A stretch of 64,000 nt of DNA from Spongiibacter sp. IMCC21906 (GTDB taxonomy: Bacteria > Pseudomonadota > Gammaproteobacteria > Pseudomonadales > Spongiibacteraceae), in NCBI RefSeq assembly GCF_001010805.1, contig NZ_CP011477.1, positions 1,317,001 to 1,381,000 on the forward strand, in the 5' to 3' direction. Under the pieces are notes generated by a model. The model was not told the DNA's origin. It saw only the letters and a program-made list of their open reading frames with translations, and ran no database searches. How positions within the stretch are numbered: position 1 is the stretch's first letter; every line of letters starts with the position of its first letter. Both the position numbers and the translations under genes were made by a program. Below are positions 54,099 through 63,919 of the stretch, piece after piece.

Positions 54099-54351
54099 CT
54101 CGCTCCCCTCATCAGTCGGTATTGTTGTTAGGGCCTGTTAATCCAAGCTGAGCGAAGTATAGCAAAGGCTTATTGGGTCTGTTGGCGTTTTATTGTCTTG
54201 CTGGCGGCAATCGGAACAGAGCTAAAGTGTCAGTGTCAGAGGCTGTGCTATGTGAGCATTTGGCATTTGCACCGTGGTGGCTTTGCCCGTCTTCAGCGCA
54301 GTGTCATAATGCCGATCAAATTCCACTTACTTTTTATTTGGGCCAAATATT

Positions 54352-55128
54352 GTGAGCACGGACAGACAAGAACCAGAAATCTCTTTGGCGGTTGATGATG
54401 ACGATATCGTTGAACGCTCTTCTAACGGTAAACGCGGTAAGTCTGCGCCACCCCCCCCTCCTAAAAATGCCGGTAATGGTGGTGGAGGCGGCGGCTTCAT
54501 GGCGTTTCTCGGCACGGTGGTTATTTTGGCGCTGGCGGGTTTCTCCTATTATTTGTTCGACCAGCTAACCGCAACCAAGGCCATGTTAACCCAAAGCCAA
54601 AACCGCTTGGATGTACTTGAGCAACGCCTTTCGGTGACAGACGAAAGCGTCACCGAGTCCAGTGTGTCGCTGAAGGTGAAGATGAAAGAGTTGGATTCTG
54701 AAGTGCGCAAGCTTTGGGACAATGTGTGGAAGAAGCAGAAAGAAGAGCTGGGTCAACATGACTCTGAAATCACTAAACTACAGAAGTCTTTGGCTAGTGC
54801 TGAGGCCAAGCTTAAAAGCAATCAAGCAGAGCTAAACACCGCATTGAAGAGCTTTTCTGCCGATAAAGACAAGCTGTCTTCGCTGGCGGGTCGCTTAGAT
54901 AAAGCCGCCGCCCAAGCGGAAGTTAACCGCAAGCAACTGCTGGATTACGGTAAGCAGCTCGCCGCGGGTGGTAGTCTTGATGCCCGGGTGAAAGATGTCG
55001 AGCGTCGCTTGCAACAAAACGACGATTGGCTGGAGTCGATAAACGCCTTCCGTCGCCAAGTGAACCGCGATATTGAAGCGTTGCGCACGGCAGTCAGTCA
55101 GAATCACGCTTCGAATCCTCCGCGCTAA
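54352..55128 (+). CDS. Single-pass membrane protein with periplasmic coiled coil
   Basis: A 258-aa protein of unknown function. An N-terminal cytoplasmic region (about 1-48) has an acidic patch, a PPPPPP run and a GGGGGG run; a membrane segment follows (FLGTVVILALAGFSYYLFDQL, about 51-71); the rest is a long coiled coil up to residue 250 with heptads (SQNRLDVLEQRLSV, EVRKLWDNVWKKQKEELGQHDSEITKLQKSLASAEAKL split). Start GTG 54352 has no strong ribosome site. It precedes the fumarase gene by 216 bp. A scaffold or cell-division-like role is possible, but nothing proves it. Confidence 0.7.
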   Translation: MSTDRQEPEISLAVDDDDIVERSSNGKRGKSAPPPPPKNAGNGGGGGGFMAFLGTVVILALAGFSYYLFDQLTATKAMLTQSQNRLDVLEQRLSVTDESVTESSVSLKVKMKELDSEVRKLWDNVWKKQKEELGQHDSEITKLQKSLASAEAKLKSNQAELNTALKSFSADKDKLSSLAGRLDKAAAQAEVNRKQLLDYGKQLAAGGSLDARVKDVERRLQQNDDWLESINAFRRQVNRDIEALRTAVSQNHASNPPR

Positions 55129-55344
55129 TTCCTGCCCGCTGCTACACCTGAGGGGCGCCGCTGTTGTATACTCGCCCCCGGCTAAAGCGCCTGTGGAGGG
55201 TTATAGGCGCCCACAGCAAAAGGCTTGGCTTACCTGAGGGGGTGAGCCGGTCTTATCTGAATTCAAAAAACGACTTTAAAGTGACAGCTTGCCGCTGGGA
55301 GACTGCGGCTGCCATCGCCAACTATATAGGCTTCAGGAGTCCCG

Positions 55345-56862
55345 ATGACTGTAATCCGTCAAGACGACCTTATTCAAAGTGTGGCCGATGCGCTGCAATT
55401 CATCTCTTACTACCATCCAGTCGATTTTATTAACGCGGTTAACGAGGCGTATGAGCGGGAGCAAAACCCCGCGGCCAAAGACGCGATGGCGCAAATTTTA
55501 ATTAACTCGCGGATGTGTGCCGAGGGTAAACGGCCTATTTGCCAAGACACGGGTATCGTGACGGTGTTTTTGCAGGTCGGCATGAATATTCAGTGGGACT
55601 CTGAGCTATCAGTCACCGATATGGTGAACGAAGGCGTACGTCGAGCGTATAACCTGCCTGATAATGTGTTGCGGGCGTCAATTCTGGCCGATCCCGATGG
55701 CGCCAGAGCGAACACCAAGGACAATACTCCGGCGGTGATCCACTATGAAATCGTGCCCGGCGACAAGCTGGAAGTACATGTGGCGGCCAAGGGCGGCGGT
55801 TCAGAAGCCAAGTCTAAATTTGCCATGCTAAACCCCTCCGACTCGGTGGTGGATTGGGTGCTGAAAATGGTCCCGACTATGGGGGCGGGCTGGTGTCCAC
55901 CGGGCATGCTGGGTATCGGCATTGGCGGCACAGCTGAAAAGGCCATGATTTTGGCGAAAGAGGCATTGTTAGATCCCATTGATATCCATGACCTGCAAAA
56001 ACGCGGTGCCAGCAATCGCGCGGAAGAGCTGCGTCTGGAATTGCACGAGAAAGTGAATCAGCTCGGTATTGGCGCTCAGGGCTTGGGCGGTCTGACCACG
56101 GTATTGGACGTAAAGGTAAAAGACTTCCCCAGTCATGCCGCCAACAAAGCGGTCGCCCTGATCCCCAACTGCGCGGCAACCCGTCATGCGCATTTCACCT
56201 TGGACGGTTCTGGCCCTGCGGCCATGAAACCACCTTCATTGGATGAGTGGCCAGAAGTGACGCGTGAAGTTGGCGGTGATGTAAAACGCCTGAATCTGGA
56301 CACGGTAACGGCCGAAGACATCAAAACCCTCAAGCCCGGCGATACCGTATTGTTAAACGGTAAAATGCTCACCGGTCGCGATGCCGCCCACAAGAAAATG
56401 GTGGATATGCTCAGCAAGGGCGAAAAGCTTCCTGTTGACCTCAAAGGCCGCTTTATTTATTACGTGGGTCCGGTTGATCCAGTGCGAGACGAAGTGGTGG
56501 GGCCCGCTGGTCCAACCACCGCGACCCGAATGGATAAATTTACCCGTACCATGCTGGCCGAAACCGGCCTGATGGGCATGATTGGCAAATCTGAGCGCGG
56601 CGATGGTGCCATTGAAGCGATCAAGGAATTTGAAGCGGTTTATTTGATGGCCACCGGCGGCGCGGCGTATTTGGTGGCGCAGGCCATCAAAAAAGCGGAA
56701 GTGGTCGCCTTTCCTGAGCTGGGTATGGAAGCCATCTACGAGTTTACGGTTGAAGATATGCCAGTGACCGTGGCGGTAGATACCCAGGGCGAGTCGGTAC
56801 ATAAAATTGGCCCTCAAATCTGGAAGGCCAAGATTGAGGAAGAGCAGATTACCGTCGTTTAA
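55345..56862 (+). CDS. fumA: Class I fumarate hydratase
   Basis: Iron-sulfur fumarase of the TCA cycle. The 505-aa protein has the domains of class I fumarases fused in one chain: alpha part (PICQDTGIVTVFLQVG, GGGSEAKSKFAMLNPSDS, MGAGWCPPGMLGIGIGGT, LIPNCAATRH) and beta part (GDTVLLNGKMLTGRDAAHKKM, FIYYVGPVDPVRDEVVGPAGPTTATRMD). The cysteines in the first three blocks are the 4Fe-4S ligands. ATG 55345 has AGGAG upstream. Class I fumarases are oxygen-sensitive, so a second class II enzyme may exist elsewhere. Confidence 0.97.
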   Translation: MTVIRQDDLIQSVADALQFISYYHPVDFINAVNEAYEREQNPAAKDAMAQILINSRMCAEGKRPICQDTGIVTVFLQVGMNIQWDSELSVTDMVNEGVRRAYNLPDNVLRASILADPDGARANTKDNTPAVIHYEIVPGDKLEVHVAAKGGGSEAKSKFAMLNPSDSVVDWVLKMVPTMGAGWCPPGMLGIGIGGTAEKAMILAKEALLDPIDIHDLQKRGASNRAEELRLELHEKVNQLGIGAQGLGGLTTVLDVKVKDFPSHAANKAVALIPNCAATRHAHFTLDGSGPAAMKPPSLDEWPEVTREVGGDVKRLNLDTVTAEDIKTLKPGDTVLLNGKMLTGRDAAHKKMVDMLSKGEKLPVDLKGRFIYYVGPVDPVRDEVVGPAGPTTATRMDKFTRTMLAETGLMGMIGKSERGDGAIEAIKEFEAVYLMATGGAAYLVAQAIKKAEVVAFPELGMEAIYEFTVEDMPVTVAVDTQGESVHKIGPQIWKAKIEEEQITVV

Positions 56863-56884
56863 CACGCCGGGATAAAATGCCTTG

Positions 56885-56914
56885 TGCGGGCAGCCTTTGC
56901 GGCCCGCATTTATT
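56885..56914 (+). terminator. Probable terminator after fumA
   Basis: TGCGGGC and GCCCGCA pair around a 10-nt loop, followed by TTTATTCC. The U-run is interrupted, so strength is uncertain. Confidence 0.55.
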
Positions 56915-56969
56915 CCTTCACGACTCCGCGCCGCTTATTAGTGCTTTGGCATAGACAGAAGGACTCTCC

Positions 56970-58403
56970 ATGACGCCGAGCTTTTACTGGCACGACTACG
57001 AAACTTGGGGCGCCAATCCCGCGGTAGACCGGCCTGTGCAGTTTGCGGGTGTGCGAACGGATATGGATTTAAATATCATTGGCGACCCGCTAATGATTTT
57101 CTCCCGCCCCAGTCCCGATTTTTTACCGCATCCAGAAGCCTGTTTAATTACCGGTATTACGCCCCAGCAAGCGCTGGAAGAGGGCGTGTGCGAGGTCGAA
57201 TTTATTGCCGCTGTGCACCGGGAGCTGGCGCGCCCCGGTACTTGTGGCGTGGGTTATAACAGCATTCGTTTTGACGATGAAGTGACCCGCTATACGCTCT
57301 ATCGCAATTTTTATGACCCTTACGCCAGAGAATGGCAAAACGGCAACTCCCGCTGGGATTTAATTGATGTGGCCCGGCTCTGCGGTGCATTGCGGCCAGA
57401 GGGCATTAACTGGCCCAAGCGCGACGATGGCACCCCGAGCTATAAGCTGGAAACCTTATGCGCGGCCAATGGTTTAATGCATGAGTCGGCCCACGATGCC
57501 TTGTCGGATGTGTATGCGACCATCGAACTGGCCAAGCTGCTAAAACAGAAACAGCCGAAGCTGTTTGATTACGCCCTGAGCCTCCGGGATAAAAAAGTGG
57601 TTGCCAGCTTGCTGGATGTGCAAACCCAGGTGCCGCTGCTGCATGTGTCTGGCAAGTTTCCCGCCTCGCGGTATTGTTCGGCTTTGGTCATGCCCATTGC
57701 GCCACATCCGACCAATAAAAACAGCGTGATTGTCTACGATTTAAGTGTCGACCCCAGGCCGTTAATGGACCTGTCTCCAACACAGATTATGCAGCGGGTG
57801 TTTAGTAGCGCGGCGGATCTTCCCGAGGGTGAAGCGCGGATTCCTTTAAAGGAAGTGCATATCAACCGCTCGCCCATTGTCGCCACAGCACGCTTGCTGG
57901 ATGAGCAAAACAGTCAGCGGCTGGGTATCGATTTGGACCAATGTCGCCAGCACTGGAAAATGCTGCGTCGCAGTGAAGGTCTTTTGCAAAAAGTACAGAA
58001 AGTCTATGAAAAGCGGGAGTTTCCCGCCTCGGACGATCCTGATACGGCGTTGTACGCGGGCTTTTTCTCGGCCCAAGATCGCAAACAAATGGACTCTCTG
58101 CGCAGAGAGTCCCCTGAGGCCTTGGCAGCAAAAAACATTGATTTTCAAGACCCGCGCTTGCCTGACCTGCTGTGGCGGTATCGGGCCAGAAACTTTCCCG
58201 AGACCTTGAGCGCTGAAGAACTGCATCAATGGCGGGATTTTTGTCGCCAACGACTCCGCAAGCCAGGTTCATTATCGCTGGGCTTTGAAGGGTTTCGTGG
58301 TCGTTTGTTTGAGCTTTCTGAGCAGGAATTATCTGACCGCGATCGACATATTCTGGAAGAGCTGAATGATTACGCCGCCGCATTGGAGCAAGAGGGGCTG
58401 TGA
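56970..58403 (+). CDS. sbcB: Exodeoxyribonuclease I
   Basis: Single-strand 3'-5' exonuclease in mismatch repair and recombination. The 477-aa protein has a DnaQ-like domain with the DEDDh residues: FYWHDYETWGANPA (Asp, Glu), NSIRFDDEVTRY (Asp), and MHESAHDALSDVYATIELA (His, Asp). ExoI SH3-like and helical C-terminal extensions follow. The stop overlaps the GTG of the GIY-YIG gene by four bases (GTGA). Confidence 0.96.
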   Translation: MTPSFYWHDYETWGANPAVDRPVQFAGVRTDMDLNIIGDPLMIFSRPSPDFLPHPEACLITGITPQQALEEGVCEVEFIAAVHRELARPGTCGVGYNSIRFDDEVTRYTLYRNFYDPYAREWQNGNSRWDLIDVARLCGALRPEGINWPKRDDGTPSYKLETLCAANGLMHESAHDALSDVYATIELAKLLKQKQPKLFDYALSLRDKKVVASLLDVQTQVPLLHVSGKFPASRYCSALVMPIAPHPTNKNSVIVYDLSVDPRPLMDLSPTQIMQRVFSSAADLPEGEARIPLKEVHINRSPIVATARLLDEQNSQRLGIDLDQCRQHWKMLRRSEGLLQKVQKVYEKREFPASDDPDTALYAGFFSAQDRKQMDSLRRESPEALAAKNIDFQDPRLPDLLWRYRARNFPETLSAEELHQWRDFCRQRLRKPGSLSLGFEGFRGRLFELSEQELSDRDRHILEELNDYAAALEQEGL

Positions 58404-58690
58404 GTGATTGGTGGGTGTATATGGTGCGCTGCCAAAGCGGCCGACTGTATACCGGCATTACCACGGACACGGCGCGGCGATTTCGGGAGCACTGCGGAGA
58501 GGGCAAGCGCGGCGCCCGGTTTTTTCGCAGCGACCCAGCGGAAGCCTTGGTTTATGTTGAGCCCGCTGAAAACCGCTCCGAGGCCAGCAGCCGTGAGGCG
58601 GCGATTAAAAAACTGCAACGGCCAGAAAAGTTGCGTTTGATTGCCGAGGCGTTATCGACAGAGACACCCCCTTCGCAAACGACGCCCTAA
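58400..58690 (+). CDS. GIY-YIG nuclease family protein
   Basis: A 96-aa stand-alone GIY-YIG domain similar to YhbQ of E. coli. VYMVRCQSGRLYTGIT carries the family signature in V-Y-M...Y-T-G-I form, with R and E in RRFREHCGEGKRGARFFR and RSEASSREAAIKKLQR as the catalytic Arg/Glu. GTG 58400 overlaps the sbcB stop, so the two are co-translated. Function is not established; the family includes DNA repair-linked nucleases. Confidence 0.88.
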   Translation: MSDWWVYMVRCQSGRLYTGITTDTARRFREHCGEGKRGARFFRSDPAEALVYVEPAENRSEASSREAAIKKLQRPEKLRLIAEALSTETPPSQTTP

Positions 58691-58795
58691 GCTGTGTTAA
58701 CAGGCTCTAGCACGCCCTGGCACGCGGCTGAACATCAACGCCCTTTCGCCGAGCATCGAGACAAGCGATAATGCGCGGCGAATTAAGAGGTCAAC

Positions 58796-60634
58796 ATGGC
58801 AGAGCAGCAACGCGAGCGAGAAAAAAGCAGTAATATCCGGGTACTCAGCGCAATGTTGGGGTTTATCAAACCCTATCGCTGGCAGGCTGTTTTAGCCAGT
58901 ATCGCCCTGATTTGTACGGCGGGTATTACCTTGTCGATTGGTCAGGGTTTACGCTTGCTGATTGACCAGGGCTTTGCCGAGGGCGCTGATCCCAAGGCAC
59001 TCAATGATGCCTTGTTATTGTTTATGTTTATGGTGCTGTTATTAGCTGCCGGTACCTTTACTCGCTTTTATTTTGTCTCCTGGATTGGCGAGCGGGTGAG
59101 CGCCGACCTGCGCAAAGCGGTGTTTAATCATATGATCACCCTGCACCCCGGTTTTTTTGAAACCAATGTCAGTGGTGAAATCCAGTCTCGCATTACCACC
59201 GATACCAGTTTGTTACAGACGGTGATTGGTTCGTCGGTGTCCATTGCCCTGCGTAATTTTTTGATGTTTTTGGGCGGCCTGGTCTTGCTGTTTGTCACCA
59301 ACCCCAAACTGACGGGGATGGTGTTGCTGAGTGTGCCGCTGGTGGTGGCGCCCATTTTGATCTTTGGCCGTCGGGTCAGGCGTCTGTCCCGAGACAGTCA
59401 GGATAAAATTGCCAGTGTAGGCAGTTTTGTCGGCGAGGCCATTAAAAATATTAAACTCCTGCAAGCGTTTAATCATCAAGCCGCTGACCGCCAACGCTTT
59501 GACGACTATGTTGAGTCTGCCTTTCAGGTGGCCGAGGGGCGGATTCGCCAGCGGGCGTGGTTGTCGACGGCGGTCATTGTGCTGGTGTTGGGCGCGGTCA
59601 GTGCAATGATGTGGGTAGGTGGTCACGATGTGCTGGCCGGACGCATTAGCGGCGGTGAGTTAGCGGCGTTTATTTTTTATGCGGTAATGGTGGCAGCCTC
59701 TGTTGGGGCTATCTCTGAAGTCTTTGGTGATCTGCAGCGGGCCGCGGGTGCCAGCGAACGCCTGCTGGAATTATTGGCGGCAAAAAGCTTGGTGACGGCG
59801 CCGATTGTACCTGAGGCATTGCCTGCCGATCTTGGCGGCCGTTTGGAATTGCAGCAAATATTTTTTCATTATCCCTCCCGGCCAGACGGCTGGGCGATTA
59901 ATGGCGTGAGCTTAAACATTGCCGCTGGTTCAAGTCTGGCCTTGGTGGGCAGCTCAGGGGCGGGTAAATCTACAATGATTGACTTGCTGCTGCGGTTTTA
60001 CGATGTGCAGCAGGGCGCGATTTTGTTTGAAGGCGTGGATATTCGCAAGCTAGCTCCCGACGATCTTCGCAGCCATATTGCCATGGTGCCCCAGCAGCCA
60101 GTGCTGTTTACCGGCAGTGTTGGCGATAATATTCGCTACGGTAAGCCCTCTGCGTCAGATGAAGAAGTAGAGGCGGCGGCCAAGGCAGCTTATGCCGACG
60201 ATTTTATTCGCACGCTGCCCAAAGGTTACGACAGCTATGTGGGCGAAGGCGGTATTCGCTTGTCAGGTGGTCAGCGCCAGCGTATTGCTATTGCCCGAGC
60301 GGTATTGGCTGATCCGCGGCTGCTATTACTGGATGAAGCCACCAGCGCACTGGATGCAGAAAGCGAATACCAAGTGCAAAAGGCGCTGGAAACCTTGATG
60401 AAGGGTCGCACCACTATTGTGATTGCTCATCGCCTCGCCACCGTGGTGAATGTGGATACCATCGCCGTTTTGGATCATGGCCAAGTTGTGGCGACCGGTA
60501 GTCATGCAGAACTCCTGCAGCGCAGCGAACTCTATGCAAGGTGGGCCAGTTTGCAATTTGATGAAGGGCAGGTCGGCCTTGGCAGCCAAGATTTGTCTGC
60601 GCCTGAAGTTCAGCCAACGGAGAACGCACAGTGA
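58796..60634 (+). CDS. MsbA-like ABC exporter (fused permease-ATPase)
   Basis: Half-transporter of 612 aa that would function as a homodimer. Six membrane segments occupy about 25-320; the ATPase follows with Walker A VGSSGAGKSTM, Q-loop MVPQQPVLFTG, signature IRLSGGQRQRIAIARA, Walker B LLLLDEATSALDAES and switch His in VIAHRLATV. MsbA itself usually lies next to lpxK or kdsB; none is present, so the substrate (lipid, drug or peptide) is open. ATG 58796 has AGG-type ribosome site. Its GTGA overlap with pyrB at the end indicates one transcript. Confidence 0.92.
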   Translation: MAEQQREREKSSNIRVLSAMLGFIKPYRWQAVLASIALICTAGITLSIGQGLRLLIDQGFAEGADPKALNDALLLFMFMVLLLAAGTFTRFYFVSWIGERVSADLRKAVFNHMITLHPGFFETNVSGEIQSRITTDTSLLQTVIGSSVSIALRNFLMFLGGLVLLFVTNPKLTGMVLLSVPLVVAPILIFGRRVRRLSRDSQDKIASVGSFVGEAIKNIKLLQAFNHQAADRQRFDDYVESAFQVAEGRIRQRAWLSTAVIVLVLGAVSAMMWVGGHDVLAGRISGGELAAFIFYAVMVAASVGAISEVFGDLQRAAGASERLLELLAAKSLVTAPIVPEALPADLGGRLELQQIFFHYPSRPDGWAINGVSLNIAAGSSLALVGSSGAGKSTMIDLLLRFYDVQQGAILFEGVDIRKLAPDDLRSHIAMVPQQPVLFTGSVGDNIRYGKPSASDEEVEAAAKAAYADDFIRTLPKGYDSYVGEGGIRLSGGQRQRIAIARAVLADPRLLLLDEATSALDAESEYQVQKALETLMKGRTTIVIAHRLATVVNVDTIAVLDHGQVVATGSHAELLQRSELYARWASLQFDEGQVGLGSQDLSAPEVQPTENAQ

Positions 60635-61644
60635 AGTTTGCCGGCAGTCATATTCTCTCTATTGAACAATTTCAGCGGCAAGACATTGATCAGCTGTTCA
60701 GTGTTGCCGATATGATGATTCCTTACGCCCATCGACAAAGAGTTACCAAAGTTTTGGATGGGGCCATTCTTGGCAATATGTTTTTTGAGCCTTCTACCCG
60801 AACGCGAGTCAGTTTTGGCTGTGCCTTTAATCTGTTGGGCGGTGAAGTCAGAGAGACCACCGGTTTTGAAAGCTCGGCCATTGCCAAGGGCGAATCGCTC
60901 TACGATACCGCCAGAGTGTTGAGTGGTTACAGCGACGTGATTGTGATGCGTCATCCCGCCTCAGGATCTGTGTCTGAGTTTGCCGCGGCAAGCCGGGTAC
61001 CGGTGTTAAACGGTGGTGACGGTGCTAATGAGCATCCCAGTCAGGCTCTGCTGGATTTATATACCATCCGCAAAGAGCTGCAGCATAAAGGCCGTGGCTT
61101 GGACGGGCTGCGCATCGCCATGATCGGCGATTTAAAATATGGCCGCACGGTGCATTCGCTGTGCAAATTGCTAAGTCTTTACGACAAGGTGACGGTGACC
61201 CTGATTTCACCGCCTGAACTGGCCATGCCCGACGATATTGTGGAGCGTCTTCGGGAAGCGGGGCATACGGTATTTCTGTCCAACGTCATGGAAGACAGCT
61301 TGTCGCATATCGATATTTGCTACTCCACCCGCATTCAAGAAGAGCGTTTTACTGACCGGGCTGAGGCGGATATGTACCGGGGTCGCTATCGCTTAAACCA
61401 AGCGATTTACACTCGCTACTGCGAACCGAATACGGTGATTATGCACCCGCTGCCCAGAGACTCGCGGATGGAAGCCAACGAGCTGGACAACGACTTGAAC
61501 GACAATCCTAATTTGGCGATTTTCCGTCAAGCCGACAATGGTGTGTTGGTGCGTATGGCGTTGTTTGCGATGGTGCTGGATGTGGTGGACCAGGTCGATA
61601 GAAATGCCCGCGACGTGAATTGGTATACCGAAAGGCGGTTTTGA
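60631..61644 (+). CDS. pyrB: Aspartate carbamoyltransferase
   Basis: Second step of pyrimidine synthesis: carbamoyl phosphate plus aspartate gives carbamoyl aspartate. The 337-aa protein has the carbamoyl-phosphate site FFEPSTRTRVSFGCAFNLLG, VIVMRHPASGSV, GGDGANEHPSQALLDLYTI and the aspartate loop VIMHPLPRDSRMEANE with the L-P-R motif. GTG 60631 overlaps the exporter stop. No pyrI regulatory chain or inactive pyrC partner is adjacent. It overlaps nudF by one base. Confidence 0.95.
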   Translation: MKFAGSHILSIEQFQRQDIDQLFSVADMMIPYAHRQRVTKVLDGAILGNMFFEPSTRTRVSFGCAFNLLGGEVRETTGFESSAIAKGESLYDTARVLSGYSDVIVMRHPASGSVSEFAAASRVPVLNGGDGANEHPSQALLDLYTIRKELQHKGRGLDGLRIAMIGDLKYGRTVHSLCKLLSLYDKVTVTLISPPELAMPDDIVERLREAGHTVFLSNVMEDSLSHIDICYSTRIQEERFTDRAEADMYRGRYRLNQAIYTRYCEPNTVIMHPLPRDSRMEANELDNDLNDNPNLAIFRQADNGVLVRMALFAMVLDVVDQVDRNARDVNWYTERRF

Positions 61645-62258
61645 TGACGGACTTTGATCGCAACGATGTCGAGATTTTAGAAGACAAGCTGGGTTGGGCG
61701 GGTTTTTTTAAGCTGCGGGCCATTCAGTTAAGACACCGTTTATTTCAGGGTGGTTGGGGTAAGCCCATCAATCGTGAGCTAATGGAGCGGGGGCTTGCCG
61801 TTGGCGTGCTGCCTTATGACCCCGCCACTGACAGTGTATTACTCATTGAGCAGTTTCGAGTGGGTGGGCTTAACCGCGAGGCCGGTCCCTGGATGATGGA
61901 ACTGGTTGCGGGTTTGATTGATAAAGAGGAAAGCCCCCAAGAGGTTGCCCGGCGAGAAGCCGAAGAAGAAGCGGGTATTACTTTGGGCGAGCTGGAGCCA
62001 GTGGCGAATTATTTTTCTTCGCCGGGTGGCAGCGATGAGTATTTTTATCTCTTTTGCGGTTGCTGCGACCTGACCGCAGCGGGTGGCTATTACGGCCTGC
62101 CAGAAGAGGGCGAAGATATTAAGGCGCAGGTGCTCAGTGTCGACGATGCCTTGGCCAACATGGCAAGGGGGCACATTGATAACGCCCATACGATTATTGC
62201 TTTGCAGTGGTTGCAATTAAATCGGTCTAGGCTGCGCCAGCAGTGGCAAGATAAATGA
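61644..62258 (+). CDS. nudF: NUDIX hydrolase, ADP-ribose pyrophosphatase type
   Basis: Hydrolyses ADP-ribose to AMP and ribose 5-phosphate. The 204-aa protein has the Nudix box in two parts: LVAGLIDKEESPQEVARREAEEEAGI with G-x5-E-x7-REUxEExGU geometry split as shown by GLIDKEESPQE and REAEEEAGI. LIEQFRVGGLNREAGPWMMEL matches NudF. ATG 61644 lies in TGATG overlap with pyrB; the frame extends upstream eight residues but only inside pyrB. It overlaps murJ by four bases (ATGA). Confidence 0.92.
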   Translation: MTDFDRNDVEILEDKLGWAGFFKLRAIQLRHRLFQGGWGKPINRELMERGLAVGVLPYDPATDSVLLIEQFRVGGLNREAGPWMMELVAGLIDKEESPQEVARREAEEEAGITLGELEPVANYFSSPGGSDEYFYLFCGCCDLTAAGGYYGLPEEGEDIKAQVLSVDDALANMARGHIDNAHTIIALQWLQLNRSRLRQQWQDK

Positions 62259-63838
62259 GCGAGCCCAGCCCGGTCGCCGCCAAACCTCAAGGCGGCTTGC
62301 TGCGTTCCAGCGCCGTGGTCAGTGTGATGACCATGCTGTCTCGGGTGTTAGGCTTGATTCGGGATGTGGTGATTGCGGCTTTTCTTGGTGCCACCGCCAA
62401 TGCCGACTGTTTTTTTGTCGCCTTCAAAATCCCCAATTTTCTGCGCCGTTTGTTTGCAGAAGGGGCCTTTTCTCAGGCCTTTGTGCCGGTGCTGTCTGAG
62501 TACCGGGAAAATGGCAGTCAAGCCAGTGTTAAATTGCTGGTTGACCGGGTGGCAGGGGCGCTGGGTGGCGTACTGACCATTGTCACTGCGCTGGCGGTGA
62601 TTGGCGCGCCGGTGGTGACGACAATTTTTGCACCGGGTTTTCGAGAAGATCCGCTGAAGTTTCAACTGACCAGCGACATGATCCGCATCACCTTTCCGTA
62701 TTTGCTACTGATTTCCATGACCGGTTTTGCCGGTGCGGTGCTCAATAGTTTTGGCCGCTTTGCGGTGCCCGCTTTTACTCCGGTGTTGTTAAATGTTTGC
62801 CTGATTTCTGCGGCAGTATATTTATCGCCCTATTTTCCCGAGCCTGCGATGGCCTTGGCATGGGGCGTATTAATGGCAGGGGTGGTGCAGCTGGTTTTTC
62901 AAATGCCGTTTTTGCAGCGCATTCACATGCTGCCTCGACCGCGCTGGGGTTGGCAGGACGAGGGTGTTAAACGCATTGTCCATCTGATGATTCCGGCCAT
63001 GTTTGGGGTGTCTGTCAGTCAGATTAATTTATTGCTGGATACCGTGCTGGCGTCTTTTCTCCCCACTGGCAGTATTTCTTGGCTGTATTACTCCGACCGT
63101 TTGGTGGAGTTGCCATTGGGGGTGTTTGCCATTGCCATTGCTACGGTGATTTTGCCCAAGCTGTCGCGCCAGAAAGCTACCGGCGATGAAGATTCTTTTG
63201 CGCGGACGCTGGACTGGGGCTTGCGTGGGGTGTTGCTGATTGCGGTTCCGGCAGCGGTTGCGTTAGTGATTCTGGCTGAATCGATTTTGGCAACGCTGTT
63301 TCAATACGGTGAGTTGGGTAGCCGGGATGTGGCCATGGCGGCCATGAGTTTGCGGGCGTATAGCCTTGGCTTGATCGCGTTTATGTTAATCAAGGTGTTG
63401 GCGCCGGGGTTTTATGCCCGCCAAGACACTAAAACCCCGGTGCGCATCGGTATCATCGCCATGGTGGCTAATATGGTGATGAATATTGCGCTGGTGATTC
63501 CCCTGCATTATTACTGGCAAATTGGTCATGTGGGCTTGGCGCTGGCCACGGCGGCGTCGGCGTGGTTAAACGCTGGGCTGTTATTTAGGGGGCTTGTTAA
63601 AACGGCGGTTTATCGCCCTAAAGCGGGCTGGGGACGATACCTGTTACAGCTGTTGCTGGCGGTATGCGCGATGGCCGCTGTGTTGGTCTGGGGCAATCAG
63701 TGGCTGGCCGAGCTGCTGCAGTGGCCTTGGTGGCAACGTGGCCTGTCCTTGTTGGCGCTATGTGCTTCAGGCGCGGGAGCCTATCTTCTGTTGTTGATTC
63801 TGAGTGGCCTGAAAGTGGCAGAATTCCGTGGTCATTAA
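62255..63838 (+). CDS. murJ: Lipid II flippase MurJ
   Basis: Essential MOP-superfamily flippase moving lipid II across the inner membrane. The 527-aa protein has 14 predicted membrane segments. Hallmarks are the N-terminal SMLSRVLGLIRDVVIAAFLG-type helix (seen as MTMLSRVLGLIRDVVIAAFLG split by residue), ANADCFFVAFKIPNFLRRLFAEGAFSQAFVPVLSEY with the essential arginines, and SWLYYSDRLVELPLGVFAIAIATVILPKLS. ATG 62255 overlaps the nudF stop. ribF follows 81 bp later, a conserved pair. Confidence 0.96.
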   Translation: MSEPSPVAAKPQGGLLRSSAVVSVMTMLSRVLGLIRDVVIAAFLGATANADCFFVAFKIPNFLRRLFAEGAFSQAFVPVLSEYRENGSQASVKLLVDRVAGALGGVLTIVTALAVIGAPVVTTIFAPGFREDPLKFQLTSDMIRITFPYLLLISMTGFAGAVLNSFGRFAVPAFTPVLLNVCLISAAVYLSPYFPEPAMALAWGVLMAGVVQLVFQMPFLQRIHMLPRPRWGWQDEGVKRIVHLMIPAMFGVSVSQINLLLDTVLASFLPTGSISWLYYSDRLVELPLGVFAIAIATVILPKLSRQKATGDEDSFARTLDWGLRGVLLIAVPAAVALVILAESILATLFQYGELGSRDVAMAAMSLRAYSLGLIAFMLIKVLAPGFYARQDTKTPVRIGIIAMVANMVMNIALVIPLHYYWQIGHVGLALATAASAWLNAGLLFRGLVKTAVYRPKAGWGRYLLQLLLAVCAMAAVLVWGNQWLAELLQWPWWQRGLSLLALCASGAGAYLLLLILSGLKVAEFRGH

Positions 63839-63857
63839 CGCCAGTCGTGACAGTCGT

Positions 63858-63886
63858 TTTAGTCGAGGCCGGGAGTGGGCTATAAT
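63858..63886 (+). promoter_or_regulatory. Candidate sigma-70 promoter of ribF
   Basis: TATAAT at 63881-63886 is a perfect -10 element; TTTAGT at 63858-63863, 17 bp upstream, is a poor -35. Start site would be about 28 nt before the ribF ATG. Confidence 0.55.
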
Positions 63887-63919
63887 CACGCGCTTTGCTT
63901 GGCGTATTGAACGGTCCCT

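Noticed and set aside
55164-55433. Short ORF overlapping the fumarase start
   Set aside because: It begins at a TTG without ribosome site, overlaps fumA in another frame and has no recognisable sequence.
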